From Candidatus Avacidaminococcus intestinavium (GTDB lineage: Bacteria > Bacillota > Negativicutes > Acidaminococcales > Acidaminococcaceae), in NCBI GenBank assembly GCA_018714505.1, contig DVNI01000021.1:1-56190 (forward strand): a stretch of DNA of 56,190 nucleotides. Direction: 5' to 3'. The translations under genes and the position numbers were made by a program. Within the stretch, counting starts at the first letter, position 1; the number at the start of each line of letters is the position of its first letter. A model generated the notes under the pieces. That model was not told where the DNA came from, ran no database searches, and was given only the letters and a program-made list of their open reading frames with translations. Positions 56,184 through 56,190 of the stretch are shown one piece after another.

Positions 56184-56190
56184 AACTTAC

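Noticed and set aside
44000-56190. Intact prophage, integrase or IS element
   Set aside because: No integrase, transposase, capsid or tail gene recognised in the ORF track despite the mosaic, duplication-rich character.

Overview
Low-GC, Firmicutes-like chromosomal window (Negativicutes is a guess only). Positions 1-44 kb are mostly ordinary metabolism and transport: a MATE transporter fragment, MetQ, PepSY, GTPase, amidohydrolase and APC permease; a LytTR/GHKL two-component pair; an ABC uptake operon with a phosphoesterase; a UbiX/LpdD/DUF554//LysR/UbiD (gallate-decarboxylase-like) cluster; RarA; cysteine desulfidase; alkaline phosphatase; a GSDH-like protein; and CopA/CsoR. Accessory content lies at 21.8-27.1 kb (a dinD-xre pair with premature stops, and an RloA/RloB = AbiL-like pair driven from a perfect 26-bp palindrome) and at 44-56 kb (segmental duplications, a retron-like locus, and a type III restriction operon with an inserted Fic protein). 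The most interesting locus is 49.95-51.79 kb. It has a perfect 24-bp-arm palindrome overlapping a consensus promoter, a GC-rich highly structured non-coding leader, a cryptic 59-aa cationic/hydrophobic ORF absent from the ORF track, an XRE protein, and a retron-type reverse transcriptase whose start overlaps the xre stop. It is bracketed by two ~88% similar (estimated by eye) promoter-hairpin-terminator units that look like twin small RNAs. Everything here was read by eye from the sequence and ORF track; no searches or folding programs were run.
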